Shown here: piece after piece, positions 1 through 6,726 of the stretch
Layout: every line of letters starts with the position of its first letter
Position numbering within the stretch: position 1 is the stretch's first letter
NCBI GenBank assembly: GCA_964505725.1
Contig: CAZDJK010000023.1
Span: 1-46,591 of the forward strand
Reading direction: 5' to 3'
DNA from: CAVRJC01 sp964505725
GTDB lineage: Bacteria > Actinomycetota > Acidimicrobiia > IMCC26256 > DASPTH01
Length of the DNA: 46,591 nt
Translations under genes and position numbers: made by a program
Notes under the pieces: model-generated
Told to the model about the DNA's origin: nothing
The model's input: the letters and a program-made list of their open reading frames with translations, nothing else
The model's database searches: none

Positions 1-201
1 GAGGATCGTGTCGCCGCGGTGGAGCACGCCGTCGGCCTCGGCGAGCTCGACCATCCGCAACGCGATGCGGTCCTTCGACGAGCCGCCGGGGTTCTGCCCC
101 TCCAGCTTGGCGAAGATGCGGACCGCGGGGTTCGGCGACAACTGGTGCACGCCCACCATCGGCGTGTCGCCGATGAGCCCGAGGATGTCGTCGTGACGCA
201 T
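1..201 (-). CDS. cysM: Cysteine synthase CysM-type, N-terminal 67 residues only (runs off the window)
   Basis: PLP-dependent beta-replacement enzyme of the cysteine synthase fold. Visible motifs are the N-terminal IGDTPMVGV and LEGQNPGGSSKDR, in which Lys43 is the expected Schiff-base lysine. The neighbours decide the subtype: cysO and mec lie upstream on the same strand, as in Mycobacterium tuberculosis mec-cysO-cysM, where CysM uses O-phosphoserine and the thiocarboxylated carrier CysO-COSH instead of free sulfide. The ATG is at 199-201, 28 nt after the cysO stop, with no strong ribosome site, so translational coupling is likely. The gene continues beyond base 1. The family is clear; the O-phosphoserine specificity is inferred from context. 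Confidence 0.88.
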   Translation of the reverse strand, partial: MRHDDILGLIGDTPMVGVHQLSPNPAVRIFAKLEGQNPGGSSKDRIALRMVELAEADGVLHRGDTIL

Positions 202-229
202 GGAGGACCGTCCCGGCCGGAGGACGCGC

Positions 230-505
230 TCAGCCTCCCGCAACTGCGGGCAGGATCGAGATGACGTCGCCGTCGGTGACCTTGGTGTCGAGCTGGTCGA
301 GGTACCGGATGTCGTCGTCGTTGCGGTACACGTTGACGAACTTGTGGAGTCCGCCCGACTCGTCGACGATCTGGCCCGCGAGCCCGGGGTAGCGGGCGGT
401 GAGGTCGCCGAACACCTCCCCCACGGTGGCACCCTCGGCGGACACGGTCGCGGCGCCGCCCGCGTGCTGGCGGAACAGGGTCGGCAGCCGCACCTCGACG
501 GTCAT
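230..505 (-). CDS. cysO: CysO sulfur-carrier protein (MoaD/ThiS fold)
   Basis: Small ubiquitin-like sulfur carrier of 91 residues. The C-terminus ILPAVAGG ends in the Gly-Gly pair that is thiocarboxylated and then loaded onto O-phosphoserine by CysM. The N-terminus MTVEVRLPTLFRQHAGG lines up with the mycobacterial CysO start, so I chose the ATG at 503-505 over the in-frame start 15 nt further out. It lies between the PEBP gene and cysM. The pathway is cysteine synthesis that resists oxidative conditions; in mycobacteria the product CysO-Cys is cleaved by Mec, encoded two genes upstream here. Confidence 0.9.
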   Translation of the reverse strand: MTVEVRLPTLFRQHAGGAATVSAEGATVGEVFGDLTARYPGLAGQIVDESGGLHKFVNVYRNDDDIRYLDQLDTKVTDGDVISILPAVAGG

Positions 506-586
506 GCGGCCATCGTACAAGGGGCGTGGGGGCCAAGCCTGACCGCAGGGGTCAGGTTTCCGTGGTGCCCGGTCAGGTGCGGCCGG

Positions 587-1120
587 TCAGGTGCCGTAGG
601 TACCGGTCAGGGTGGCGCGACCGAGGATCTTCCCCTGCATCGCCCTGCGCACCGTGGTCGCGGTGGCACCCAGAGGCAGCTTCACCTTCTGCTTCAGCGC
701 GTAGAGCGTGAACACGTAGTGGTGGGGCGGACCCGCCGGCGGGCACGGAGGCGTCCAGCCGGGCCGCCCTGCGCCGTTGGTGCCTCCGTACGCGCCGGCG
801 GGCGCGTGGCCCGGCGCGATCGATGCGGGCAAGGCCGGGAAGTTCGCCGTGACCCAGTGCACGAACGTCCCGCTCGGGGCGTCGGGATCCCGGACGATCA
901 GCGCCAGTCGCCTCGTCCGCTTCGGGACGTTCGCCCACGCCAGCGGCGGCGAGTCGCCCGCGCCGTGGCAGGTGAACTGCACCGGGATCGCGGCACCGTC
1001 GGCGAACGCGCTGCTGGTGAGCGAGAACCCGGTCACCCCGCGGACCGGCATCGATGCGCCCAGCGTGACCGCGACGACCACCGCGACCATCGTTGCGACA
1101 CCGAGCGCCGCTCGGCGCAA
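587..1120 (-). CDS. Secreted YbhB/YbcL-type PEBP family protein
   Basis: A 177-residue phosphatidylethanolamine-binding-protein-like fold of the bacterial YbhB/YbcL type. Residues 1-27 look like a signal peptide (RR then a long Ala/Val stretch). Family motifs visible are IPVQFTCHGAGDSPPLAW, LIVRDPDAPSGTFVHWV and the late HHYVFTLYAL. The start is a TTG at 1118-1120, just upstream of which the mec stop codon lies, with a GAGGG five bases before the TTG; a longer start inside mec cannot be excluded. It sits between mec and cysO, which are adjacent in mycobacteria, so it is an insertion in a conserved operon. Biochemical function is unknown for most bacterial members. Confidence 0.8.
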   Translation of the reverse strand: MRRAALGVATMVAVVVAVTLGASMPVRGVTGFSLTSSAFADGAAIPVQFTCHGAGDSPPLAWANVPKRTRRLALIVRDPDAPSGTFVHWVTANFPALPASIAPGHAPAGAYGGTNGAGRPGWTPPCPPAGPPHHYVFTLYALKQKVKLPLGATATTVRRAMQGKILGRATLTGTYGT

Positions 1121-1121
1121 G

Positions 1122-1562
1122 TCAACCCTCGACCTCGACCGCGAGCTCGGCGATGACGCCGTCGCGGATCCCGTAGGCGCGCAGCACGGGCTCTCCGTAC
1201 TTCAAGCTGACGATGACATACGCCCAGCCGGGGTCGACGGCCTGGCGCACGTCGGTGGGCGAGGGATACGCGTCGGTGTGGGTGTGGGAGTGCCACACCC
1301 CGACGATGTCGTCGCCGGCCTCCTCGGCGTCGCGCATGCTCCGCAGGTAGTCGCGCGGGTCGACGGTGTACGTGCGCGCCGACGCGTCGGCGTTCCGGCA
1401 CGGGTACACGCGTCGCACCTCTCCCGTCGGCGCGCCGTCGACCAGGGGGCCCGCGAGCAGGCCGCACGCCTCGTCGGGGAACCCGTCGTAACAGTGCGAC
1501 ACGATCACGTCGTAGTGCGCGGCGCGGAGGCGGACCGTCGGCGTCGCGAGCTCGATCGGCAT
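1122..1562 (-). CDS. mec: Mec, zinc JAMM peptidase releasing cysteine from CysO
   Basis: A 146-residue JAB1/MPN-type metallopeptidase. The complete JAMM site is present: Glu31 in the DEACGLLAG segment, then His91-Ser-His93, seven residues, Ser101 and Asp104. In mycobacteria this enzyme hydrolyses the CysO-cysteine adduct made by CysM, giving cysteine and regenerated carrier. It is the first gene of the minus-strand run mec-PEBP-cysO-cysM, and the PEBP gene starts right at its stop. Length matches the family. The substrate is inferred from the neighbouring cysO and cysM. Confidence 0.88.
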   Translation of the reverse strand: MPIELATPTVRLRAAHYDVIVSHCYDGFPDEACGLLAGPLVDGAPTGEVRRVYPCRNADASARTYTVDPRDYLRSMRDAEEAGDDIVGVWHSHTHTDAYPSPTDVRQAVDPGWAYVIVSLKYGEPVLRAYGIRDGVIAELAVEVEG

Positions 1563-1571
1563 CGGCGCAAT

Positions 1572-2537
1572 CTAACGGTCGAGCGCCGCGAGCACGGCGG
1601 CCATGACGTCGACGTTCGCCTCGCGCACGGTGTAACGGCTGATCCCCCACCGGCGCTTCGCGGCGACGAGCTTCGCGACGATGTCGGCAACGGTACCGAT
1701 CAGCACGAACGGTGCCTCGAGCACCTCGTCGACCGTGGGGAGCGTCGCGGCGGGCTGGCGCTCGGCGACCGACGCGAGAAAGCGTTCGGCGACGCGGCCC
1801 GCGTCGTCGGTGTCGACGACGAGCTGGACCAGCGCGCCGAGCTGCGTGGGCCGTGACCCCGCCGCGTCCCGGAACGTCCGCACGGCCGTGTCGATCTCGC
1901 GCGGTCGCCAACGCAGCTCGTGGAAGTGGCCGTCGGGGAGAGTGCGCCCGAGCCCCGAGATCTCCACGACATCGGCCCACTCGGCACCCAACCGCACGAG
2001 CCTCGGATGGTTGGCACCGACCAGCAGCGGCACGTGGTGAGAAGGCGCGCACGCAAGGCTCGCCCCGCGGAGCGAGAAGTGCGCGCCGTCGTGGTCGAGC
2101 ACCTGGCCGCGCAGCAGCGCGACGACCTGGGGGAGCATCTCGACGAGCCGCTCGACCCGGGCCGCGGCTGGTGGAAAGGCACGCCCCACAGCCGTCCACT
2201 CGGCGGGCGTGTGCCCGGCGCCGATCCCGAGGAACGCGCGCCCGGCCGACACGAGGGCGAGCGTCGCGACGTCGCTCGCGACGTCGAGGGGCTCGCGGAC
2301 CCCCGCGTTCACGACCGCGGTGCCCAAGCGGACGGTGCGGGTCGCCGACGCGGCCGCCGCGAGCGCCACGAACGGCGAGACCGTGAGCCCGGGATGGTCC
2401 GCGACGCAGAGGGCGTCGAAACCCAGCGACTCGACGCGTCGCGCCAGGGCCGCCCACTCCTCCGCCGCCTTCGGCGCGGCCTGGACGGCCACCGTGATCC
2501 CTCCCGACACCGGACCATGATCGCGCCGCGGATCCAT
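1572..2537 (-). CDS. LLM-class F420-dependent oxidoreductase (probable)
   Basis: Luciferase-like monooxygenase fold of about 320 residues. Characteristic segments are FDALCVADHPG near the N-terminus, ATRTVRLGTAVVN, a GRAFLGIGAGH cofactor-side loop and VPLLVGANHPRLVRLGAEWADVVEISG. The overall pattern is that of the F420-dependent actinobacterial branch. The substrate cannot be read from sequence. The start is uncertain: ATG at 2535-2537 or the in-frame GTG at 2508-2510, which begins just before the conserved strand ITVAVQ and would leave more room for a promoter divergent from smpB. Its stop is 9 nt upstream of the mec start, so mec and this gene may be co-transcribed. Confidence 0.82.
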   Translation of the reverse strand: MDPRRDHGPVSGGITVAVQAAPKAAEEWAALARRVESLGFDALCVADHPGLTVSPFVALAAAASATRTVRLGTAVVNAGVREPLDVASDVATLALVSAGRAFLGIGAGHTPAEWTAVGRAFPPAAARVERLVEMLPQVVALLRGQVLDHDGAHFSLRGASLACAPSHHVPLLVGANHPRLVRLGAEWADVVEISGLGRTLPDGHFHELRWRPREIDTAVRTFRDAAGSRPTQLGALVQLVVDTDDAGRVAERFLASVAERQPAATLPTVDEVLEAPFVLIGTVADIVAKLVAAKRRWGISRYTVREANVDVMAAVLAALDR

Positions 2538-2562
2538 CGGCGGTCCCGGTACCGTGCTCGGG

Positions 2563-3024
2563 ATGAGCCGACGCGGCGACCAGCTCGTGAGCACGAACCG
2601 ACGGGCGCGCCACGACTACCTCCTGCTCGACCAGTGGGAGTGCGGGATCGTGCTCGAGGGCGCCGAGGTGAAGAGCATGCGCGAAGGGCACGCGAACCTG
2701 CAGGACGCGTACGCGCGAGTCGACGACGGCGAGCTGTGGCTCTACGGCATGCACGTGCCGCCGTACGCGTTTTCGCGTGCCGATCTCGATCCGGTCCGCC
2801 GGCGCAAGCTGCTCGTGCACCACAAGGAGCTCGCCGAGATGGAGCGCGGCACCGAGCAGAAGGGGCACACGCTCGTGCCGCTGCGCGTGTACTTCAAGGA
2901 CGGCCGGGCGAAGGTCGAGCTCGCGTTGGCGCGCGGTAAGCGCGCCTACGACAAGCGCCAGGCCCTGGCCGAGCGGGACGCGCGCCGCGAGGCCGAGCGC
3001 GCGCTCAAGGGCCTGCGGGACTGA
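2563..3024 (+). CDS. smpB: SsrA-binding protein SmpB
   Basis: A 153-residue tmRNA-binding protein of trans-translation. Diagnostic motifs are NRRARHDYLLLD, GIVLEGAEVKSMREG (the OB-fold core), NLQDAYARV, the LVPLRVYFKDGRAKVELALARGK region and the basic C-terminal tail beginning YDKRQALAERDA that enters the decoding site. ATG at 2563 is preferred to the upstream in-frame GTG at 2554. The partner RNA gene ssrA lies 3.3 kb downstream on the same strand. In many actinobacteria smpB follows ftsX; here it is about 27 kb away from ftsEX. Its 3' end overlaps the convergent dioxygenase gene by about 79 nt. Confidence 0.96.
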   Translation: MSRRGDQLVSTNRRARHDYLLLDQWECGIVLEGAEVKSMREGHANLQDAYARVDDGELWLYGMHVPPYAFSRADLDPVRRRKLLVHHKELAEMERGTEQKGHTLVPLRVYFKDGRAKVELALARGKRAYDKRQALAERDARREAERALKGLRD

Positions 3025-3905
3025 CCTGCGGGGAGCTCGTCGAAGTCGACGAAGCGGGACGGGGTCGGCAGCGAGCGGCGGCCCTCGCCGGGCTCCTCGT
3101 CGACGAACTGCAGGCCCGCGGGCACCGGGTGCCACCACGACGCGTGCCCGAAGAGCCGCGAGTACAGCTCGTGGCCGTCCGGGGTCTGCACCGTCGTGCC
3201 GGGCACCGGTTCCTCGGCGAGCTGCCAGCGGTACTCGCCGGACAGGCGCAGGTGCTCACCGTGGTTCGGTAGCGCGGCGTGGGTGGTGAGGCAGTGGAAG
3301 ACCAGCACGTCACCCGGCCGGTAGTGCGTGGTGCACCAGCCCGGTTCGTCGACCGAAACCGAACGGGGACGGAACCGCACCCAGCGCTGACTGCCCGGGA
3401 ACACGGCGAGCCCGCCGTGCTCGATCGGGATGTCGATGAGCGGCACCCAACAGGTGAACATGTCCTGCACGCCGCCGTAGTCCTTGTGCACGACCGCGCC
3501 CGGGTGCCCCGGGACCATCGCCTGCGGGTACACGACGCGCGGGACCTTGCGCGGACGACAGAACGCGCTCGGCCCCATGATGCGGTGCAGCACCGCCTCG
3601 AACGGCTCGAGGTACGGCAGCATGTTGAACCCCTCGAGGGTGGCGAACGCGCGGTAGCCCGCATCGCCGACCGCGTCGCGCATCGCGACGGCGCGTACGG
3701 GCGCGCACGGCGCGGCCACGAGCGGATCCTCGGACGGCGCGGTCCAGCCGGCCGCTTGGAGCGCGGCGGCGGCCTGCCGCCCGACGTCCGCGACCAGATC
3801 GGGCGCGAGCAGTCCGCGCACGAACACGTAGCCCTCCGTGCGGATCCGCGCCCGCAGGGCGTCGGGATCCTCGAGGATGTCGTCGGCGGTACGGAGCTCC
3901 TCCAT
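2946..3905 (-). CDS. Phytanoyl-CoA dioxygenase (PhyH) family protein
   Basis: A 319-residue Fe(II)/2-oxoglutarate oxygenase-like protein. The iron triad is visible as His140-Lys-Asp142 (VVHKDYGG) and distal His209 in FHCLTTHAALPN, with Arg220 (EHLRLSG) as the expected 2-oxoglutarate anchor. HGGLAVFPGSQRW is the usual strand before the distal histidine. The substrate is unknown; the family hydroxylates acyl chains, sterols and natural products. The last 26 codons lie antisense over the 3' end of smpB and encode a basic Ser/Arg-rich tail (SARSASRRASRSAR), probably non-conserved read-through. ATG at 3903-3905. Confidence 0.82.
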   Translation of the reverse strand: MEELRTADDILEDPDALRARIRTEGYVFVRGLLAPDLVADVGRQAAAALQAAGWTAPSEDPLVAAPCAPVRAVAMRDAVGDAGYRAFATLEGFNMLPYLEPFEAVLHRIMGPSAFCRPRKVPRVVYPQAMVPGHPGAVVHKDYGGVQDMFTCWVPLIDIPIEHGGLAVFPGSQRWVRFRPRSVSVDEPGWCTTHYRPGDVLVFHCLTTHAALPNHGEHLRLSGEYRWQLAEEPVPGTTVQTPDGHELYSRLFGHASWWHPVPAGLQFVDEEPGEGRRSLPTPSRFVDFDELPAGQSRRPLSARSASRRASRSARAWRLS

Positions 3906-3949
3906 GCGACCGATGATCGCGCCACCGTGTCAAGCGACCGTCGCCCCCG

Positions 3950-3995
3950 TGTCAGGGCCGCGTGATGTCAGGGCCGCGTGATGTCAGGGCCGGCG
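3950..3995. repeat. 16-bp tandem repeat, 2.7 copies
   Basis: The unit TGTCAGGGCCGCGTGA occurs at 3950-3965 and 3966-3981, with a partial third copy from 3982. The third copy contains the stop codon of the ABC permease gene on the minus strand. The repeat sits between the dioxygenase start and the permease stop and looks like a slippage duplication of the permease 3' end. Confidence 0.8.
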
Positions 3996-4826
3996 GTAGG
4001 CCCAGATCGCCAGCGGCGCGAACACGGCCACGATCCCCGCACACCACAGCAGCGACGTCACCACGTAGTACGACGTGGGGTGGCTGACGAGCGCGGCCGC
4101 GGCCTGCCCGTCCATGAGCCCCCGCATGGCGTTCACCACCTGGCTGAGCGGCTGGTTGGCGGCGAACGACTGCAACCAGCTCGGGAGCGTGTCGACCAGG
4201 ATCACCGACGACGACACGAATACCAGGATGAAGAAGGGCGTGGACGCGGCCTGGGCGGTCTCGGCGTCGCGCACGAGGAGCCCGATGGCGGCGAACACCC
4301 AGAACATCGCGAAGCCCCAGACCAACGCGAGCACGTACGCGAGCGCGATGTTGCCGACGCCGCCGTGGAACCCGAAGCCGACGAGCACGGCCACCAACGT
4401 GGTGATGGCGAGCAACGCCGCCTGACGTGCGATGTCGGCGATGGCGCGTCCGCCGACGACCGCGGACCGCGCCATCGGCAACGCGCGGAACCGGTCGATC
4501 AGGCCCGACTTGGAGTCCTCGGCGAAGAAGATGCTCACCCCGAAGCCGTCGAAGATCGCGATCTGGGCGAGGTAGCCGGGCACGAGGTAGTCGACGAAGG
4601 AGAGCCCCGGGATCTCGATCGAGCCACCGAAGACATAGCGGAAGAGCAGGAAGAACATCACCGTCTGCACCACGCTCGCCACGAGCAGCTGCGGCGTGCG
4701 CACGAGGTGCCTCACGTTGCGATGGGCGATGACCCCCGCGTCGACGAGCGCGGCCGAGCGCGGGAGGCGGTTCGACACCGGCGGTGCCGGCGGGGAGGAA
4801 GGGGCGACGAGCGTGGTGTCGGTCAT
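3984..4826 (-). CDS. ABC-2 type exporter permease (DrrB-like)
   Basis: A 280-residue integral membrane protein with about six hydrophobic segments and the ABC-2 membrane pattern, including LLFRYVFGGSIEIPGLSFVDYLVPG in the first third and a drug/lipid exporter-like NPVNWLAA-type loop read here as FAANQPLSQV. It pairs with the ATPase gene upstream: the permease ATG (4824-4826) overlaps the ATPase stop in an ATGA arrangement. Together they form a daunorubicin-resistance-like exporter. The exported substrate is not indicated. The stop codon falls in a short tandem repeat. Confidence 0.88.
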   Translation of the reverse strand: MTDTTLVAPSSPPAPPVSNRLPRSAALVDAGVIAHRNVRHLVRTPQLLVASVVQTVMFFLLFRYVFGGSIEIPGLSFVDYLVPGYLAQIAIFDGFGVSIFFAEDSKSGLIDRFRALPMARSAVVGGRAIADIARQAALLAITTLVAVLVGFGFHGGVGNIALAYVLALVWGFAMFWVFAAIGLLVRDAETAQAASTPFFILVFVSSSVILVDTLPSWLQSFAANQPLSQVVNAMRGLMDGQAAAALVSHPTSYYVVTSLLWCAGIVAVFAPLAIWAYRRP

Positions 4827-5788
4827 GCGGCGTCCTCCGCTTGCTTGCCGTCGGCGCTCGCGGTGTGACCGGTGAGCACCAGGAACACGTCGTCCAGGGA
4901 CGGGCGACGAAGGGTGATGTCGACAACCTCCACGTCGTCCTCGTCGAGCCGGCGCACCGCCTCGACCAGGCTCGACGCGCCCCGCTCCACCGGCATCGAG
5001 ACGCGACGGGTGCCCGTGTCGACCGTCGGCCGCTCGGTACCCACGCCCTCGAGCAGCTGGGCGACGCGGGCGAGCGCGCGGTCGTGGACGGTGACGTCGA
5101 GCACGTCGCCGGCGAGACCCTGCTTGAGCTCGAGCGGCGTGCCCCGCGCGATCACCGAGCCGTGGTCGACGACGACGACCTCCGACGCGAGCTGGTCGGC
5201 CTCCTCGAGATACTGCGTGGTGAGGAGGATGGTTGACCCCTCCGCCACCAGCTCCCGGAGGTAAGCCCAGAGATCCATGCGGTTGGCAGGATCGAGCCCG
5301 GTGGTCGGCTCGTCGAGGAGCAGCACCTGCGGGTGCGCGACGAGGCCGGCGCCGAGGTCGATGCGGCGGCGCATGCCGCCCGAGTAGGTCTTGAGGGCGC
5401 GGTCGGCGGCATCGGTGAGGCCGACCCGCTCGAGCACCTCCGCGGCACGTTCGGCGGCCAGACGCTTCGACAGCCGCGAGAGCCGGCCGATCATCTCGAG
5501 GTTCTCGCGGCCGGTGAGAGTCTCGTCGACCGCGGCGTGCTGGCCCGCCAGCCCGATGCAGCGCCGGACCGCGACCGGCTGCTTCACCACGTCGAACCCG
5601 GCGACGCGCGCCCTGCCCGCGTCGGGCTCGATGAGGGTGGACAGGATGCGGACCAGCGTGGTCTTGCCCGCCCCGTTCGGGCCGAGCAGCGCGACCACCT
5701 TGCCCTCGGGCACCACCAGGTCGACGCCCCGCAGCGCCTTCGTGTCGCCGAAGGCGCGCGCGACGCCGTCCACCTCCACGATGTCCAT
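4823..5788 (-). CDS. ABC exporter ATP-binding protein (DrrA-like)
   Basis: A 321-residue ABC ATPase. The Walker A motif GPNGAGKTT is at residues 36-44, the signature is YSGGMRRRIDLG, Walker B is VLLLDEPTTGLDP and the H-loop region is LTTQYLEEADQL. The C-terminal LRRPSLDDVFLVLTGH is typical of DrrA-type exporters. I chose the ATG at 5786-5788 because a GGGAGGG ribosome site precedes it. It overlaps the permease by 4 nt. The regulator gene upstream is on the same strand, 28 nt away, and may control the pair. Confidence 0.9.
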   Translation of the reverse strand: MDIVEVDGVARAFGDTKALRGVDLVVPEGKVVALLGPNGAGKTTLVRILSTLIEPDAGRARVAGFDVVKQPVAVRRCIGLAGQHAAVDETLTGRENLEMIGRLSRLSKRLAAERAAEVLERVGLTDAADRALKTYSGGMRRRIDLGAGLVAHPQVLLLDEPTTGLDPANRMDLWAYLRELVAEGSTILLTTQYLEEADQLASEVVVVDHGSVIARGTPLELKQGLAGDVLDVTVHDRALARVAQLLEGVGTERPTVDTGTRRVSMPVERGASSLVEAVRRLDEDDVEVVDITLRRPSLDDVFLVLTGHTASADGKQAEDAA

Positions 5789-5816
5789 GGGAAACCCTCC
5801 CCTCGTTGCACGAACC

Positions 5817-6239
5817 TCAGACCTGCCCCGGAAGGGGCTCGTCGACACCTCCGCCCGCGAGCCAGCCGAGCACCGCCTCGCGGGAGAGACGCCAGTGGGC
5901 GCCGACCCGGCGCGCGGGCAGCCCCCCCGCCTCGATCAGGGCGGTGACGTCCTCGGCGGCGACCCGTAGGAGGGCGGCCGCCTCGTCGACGGTCAGCACC
6001 TCGGGCGCCGCGGGCGCGGCCTCGCCATCGGGCTCCGCCTCGGCCCGCATCGGCCGCCCGAGGAACTCGCCGCCGTCGACGTTCAGGTGCTCCTCGACCA
6101 GCGCGGCGAGAAGATCCCGCTTGCTGGCCCCGAGGCGTTCGGCCGCCCGGTCGAGCTTGCGGGCCAGGCGGTCCGGCATGCGGACGTAGACAGCCCGGGT
6201 GGACTCCTGGTGCGTGCGGTGACGAGGGTGACCGGCCAT
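5817..6239 (-). CDS. Ribbon-helix-helix plus excisionase-type HTH regulator
   Basis: A 140-residue two-domain DNA-binding protein. Residues about 12-52 form a ribbon-helix-helix domain (RAVYVRMPDRLARKLDRAAE strand-helix, then SKRDLLAALVEEHL). Residues about 85-130 form a MerR/excisionase-like helix-turn-helix (LTVDEAAALLRV, GGLPARRVGAHWRLSREAVL). The two are joined by an Ala/Pro/Glu-rich linker. The promoter directly in front carries a perfect inverted repeat (see 6247-6275), suggesting autoregulation. The gene precedes the ABC exporter with a 28-nt gap, so it probably regulates that operon too. The mRNA is likely leaderless, because the inferred start of transcription falls on the ATG. Confidence 0.82.
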   Translation of the reverse strand: MAGHPRHRTHQESTRAVYVRMPDRLARKLDRAAERLGASKRDLLAALVEEHLNVDGGEFLGRPMRAEAEPDGEAAPAAPEVLTVDEAAALLRVAAEDVTALIEAGGLPARRVGAHWRLSREAVLGWLAGGGVDEPLPGQV

Positions 6240-6246
6240 GGATATT

Positions 6247-6275
6247 ATGATAGCTATTGGATAGCTATCATGCAA
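6247..6275 (-). promoter_or_regulatory. Promoter with nested palindromic operator for the RHH-HTH regulator
   Basis: On the minus strand TTGCAT (6275-6270) and TATCAT (6252-6247) are separated by exactly 17 nt, a good sigma-70-type pair. A perfect inverted repeat spans 6247-6271: arms ATGATAGCTAT and ATAGCTATCAT with a 3-nt TGG centre on the plus strand. Each arm contains the self-palindromic octamer ATAGCTAT, so the site has nested symmetry, as expected for two RHH dimers binding side by side. Transcription would start at or next to the ATG at 6239. The element is strikingly AT-rich in this genome. Confidence 0.75.
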
Positions 6276-6372
6276 GGGGCTTCTTCCCGAGACCCCTGCC
6301 GAGCCACGGGGGCCCGGCGGTAGCATGGCGTTCGTACCGACCGACACGCACCGGTACCGCAACAATTGACAA

Positions 6373-6726
6373 GGGGGTGCGTGGCTTCGATCCCGACGAT
6401 CGAGGTGGGGGAAGCGAGCCGACGTCGCCGGATCGTCGTGAAAGAGCCGGCAACAACAAACAAATGCCGAGGACAACCTCGCACTCGCTGCCTAGTACCA
6501 ACTAGCAGCGCGTCCCACCCGGCCCAGCCGCTCGGCCGGAACCGGGGCGCCATTTCGAGCGGCTCACCGTCGGGACCGGCCTCGGGGCCCGGCGGGACAT
6601 CGCACCGGGGCTGGGGCCGCCGGCGTCGCCGGTGAACGGCGGCGGTCCGAGATCTTCATCCCGGCTGCGCTCGGAGAAGCCCTTCCAACGTCTCGGGAGA
6701 CGCGGGTTCGACTCCCGCCACCTCCA
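6373..6726 (+). ncRNA. ssrA: Transfer-messenger RNA (tmRNA), one-piece
   Basis: The 5' acceptor strand GGGGGTG (6373-6379) pairs perfectly (one G-U) with CACCTCC at 6719-6725, followed by the discriminator A at 6726; CCA is not encoded. The T-arm is GCGGG-TTCGACT-CCCGC at 6702-6718. The tag reading frame at 6466-6495 is GCC GAG GAC AAC CTC GCA CTC GCT GCC TAG, giving AEDNLALAA, with the LALAA ending recognised by ClpXP-type proteases. The length is 354 nt, normal for one-piece tmRNAs. It acts with SmpB (gene at 2563) to rescue stalled ribosomes. The resume codon assignment (GCC at 6466) is by analogy with other tags. Confidence 0.93.

Noticed and set aside
6301..6372. Promoter of ssrA
   Set aside because: TAGCAT at 6321-6326 resembles a -10, but no -35 at proper spacing is seen and it would leave a leader of about 40 nt; not strong enough to annotate.
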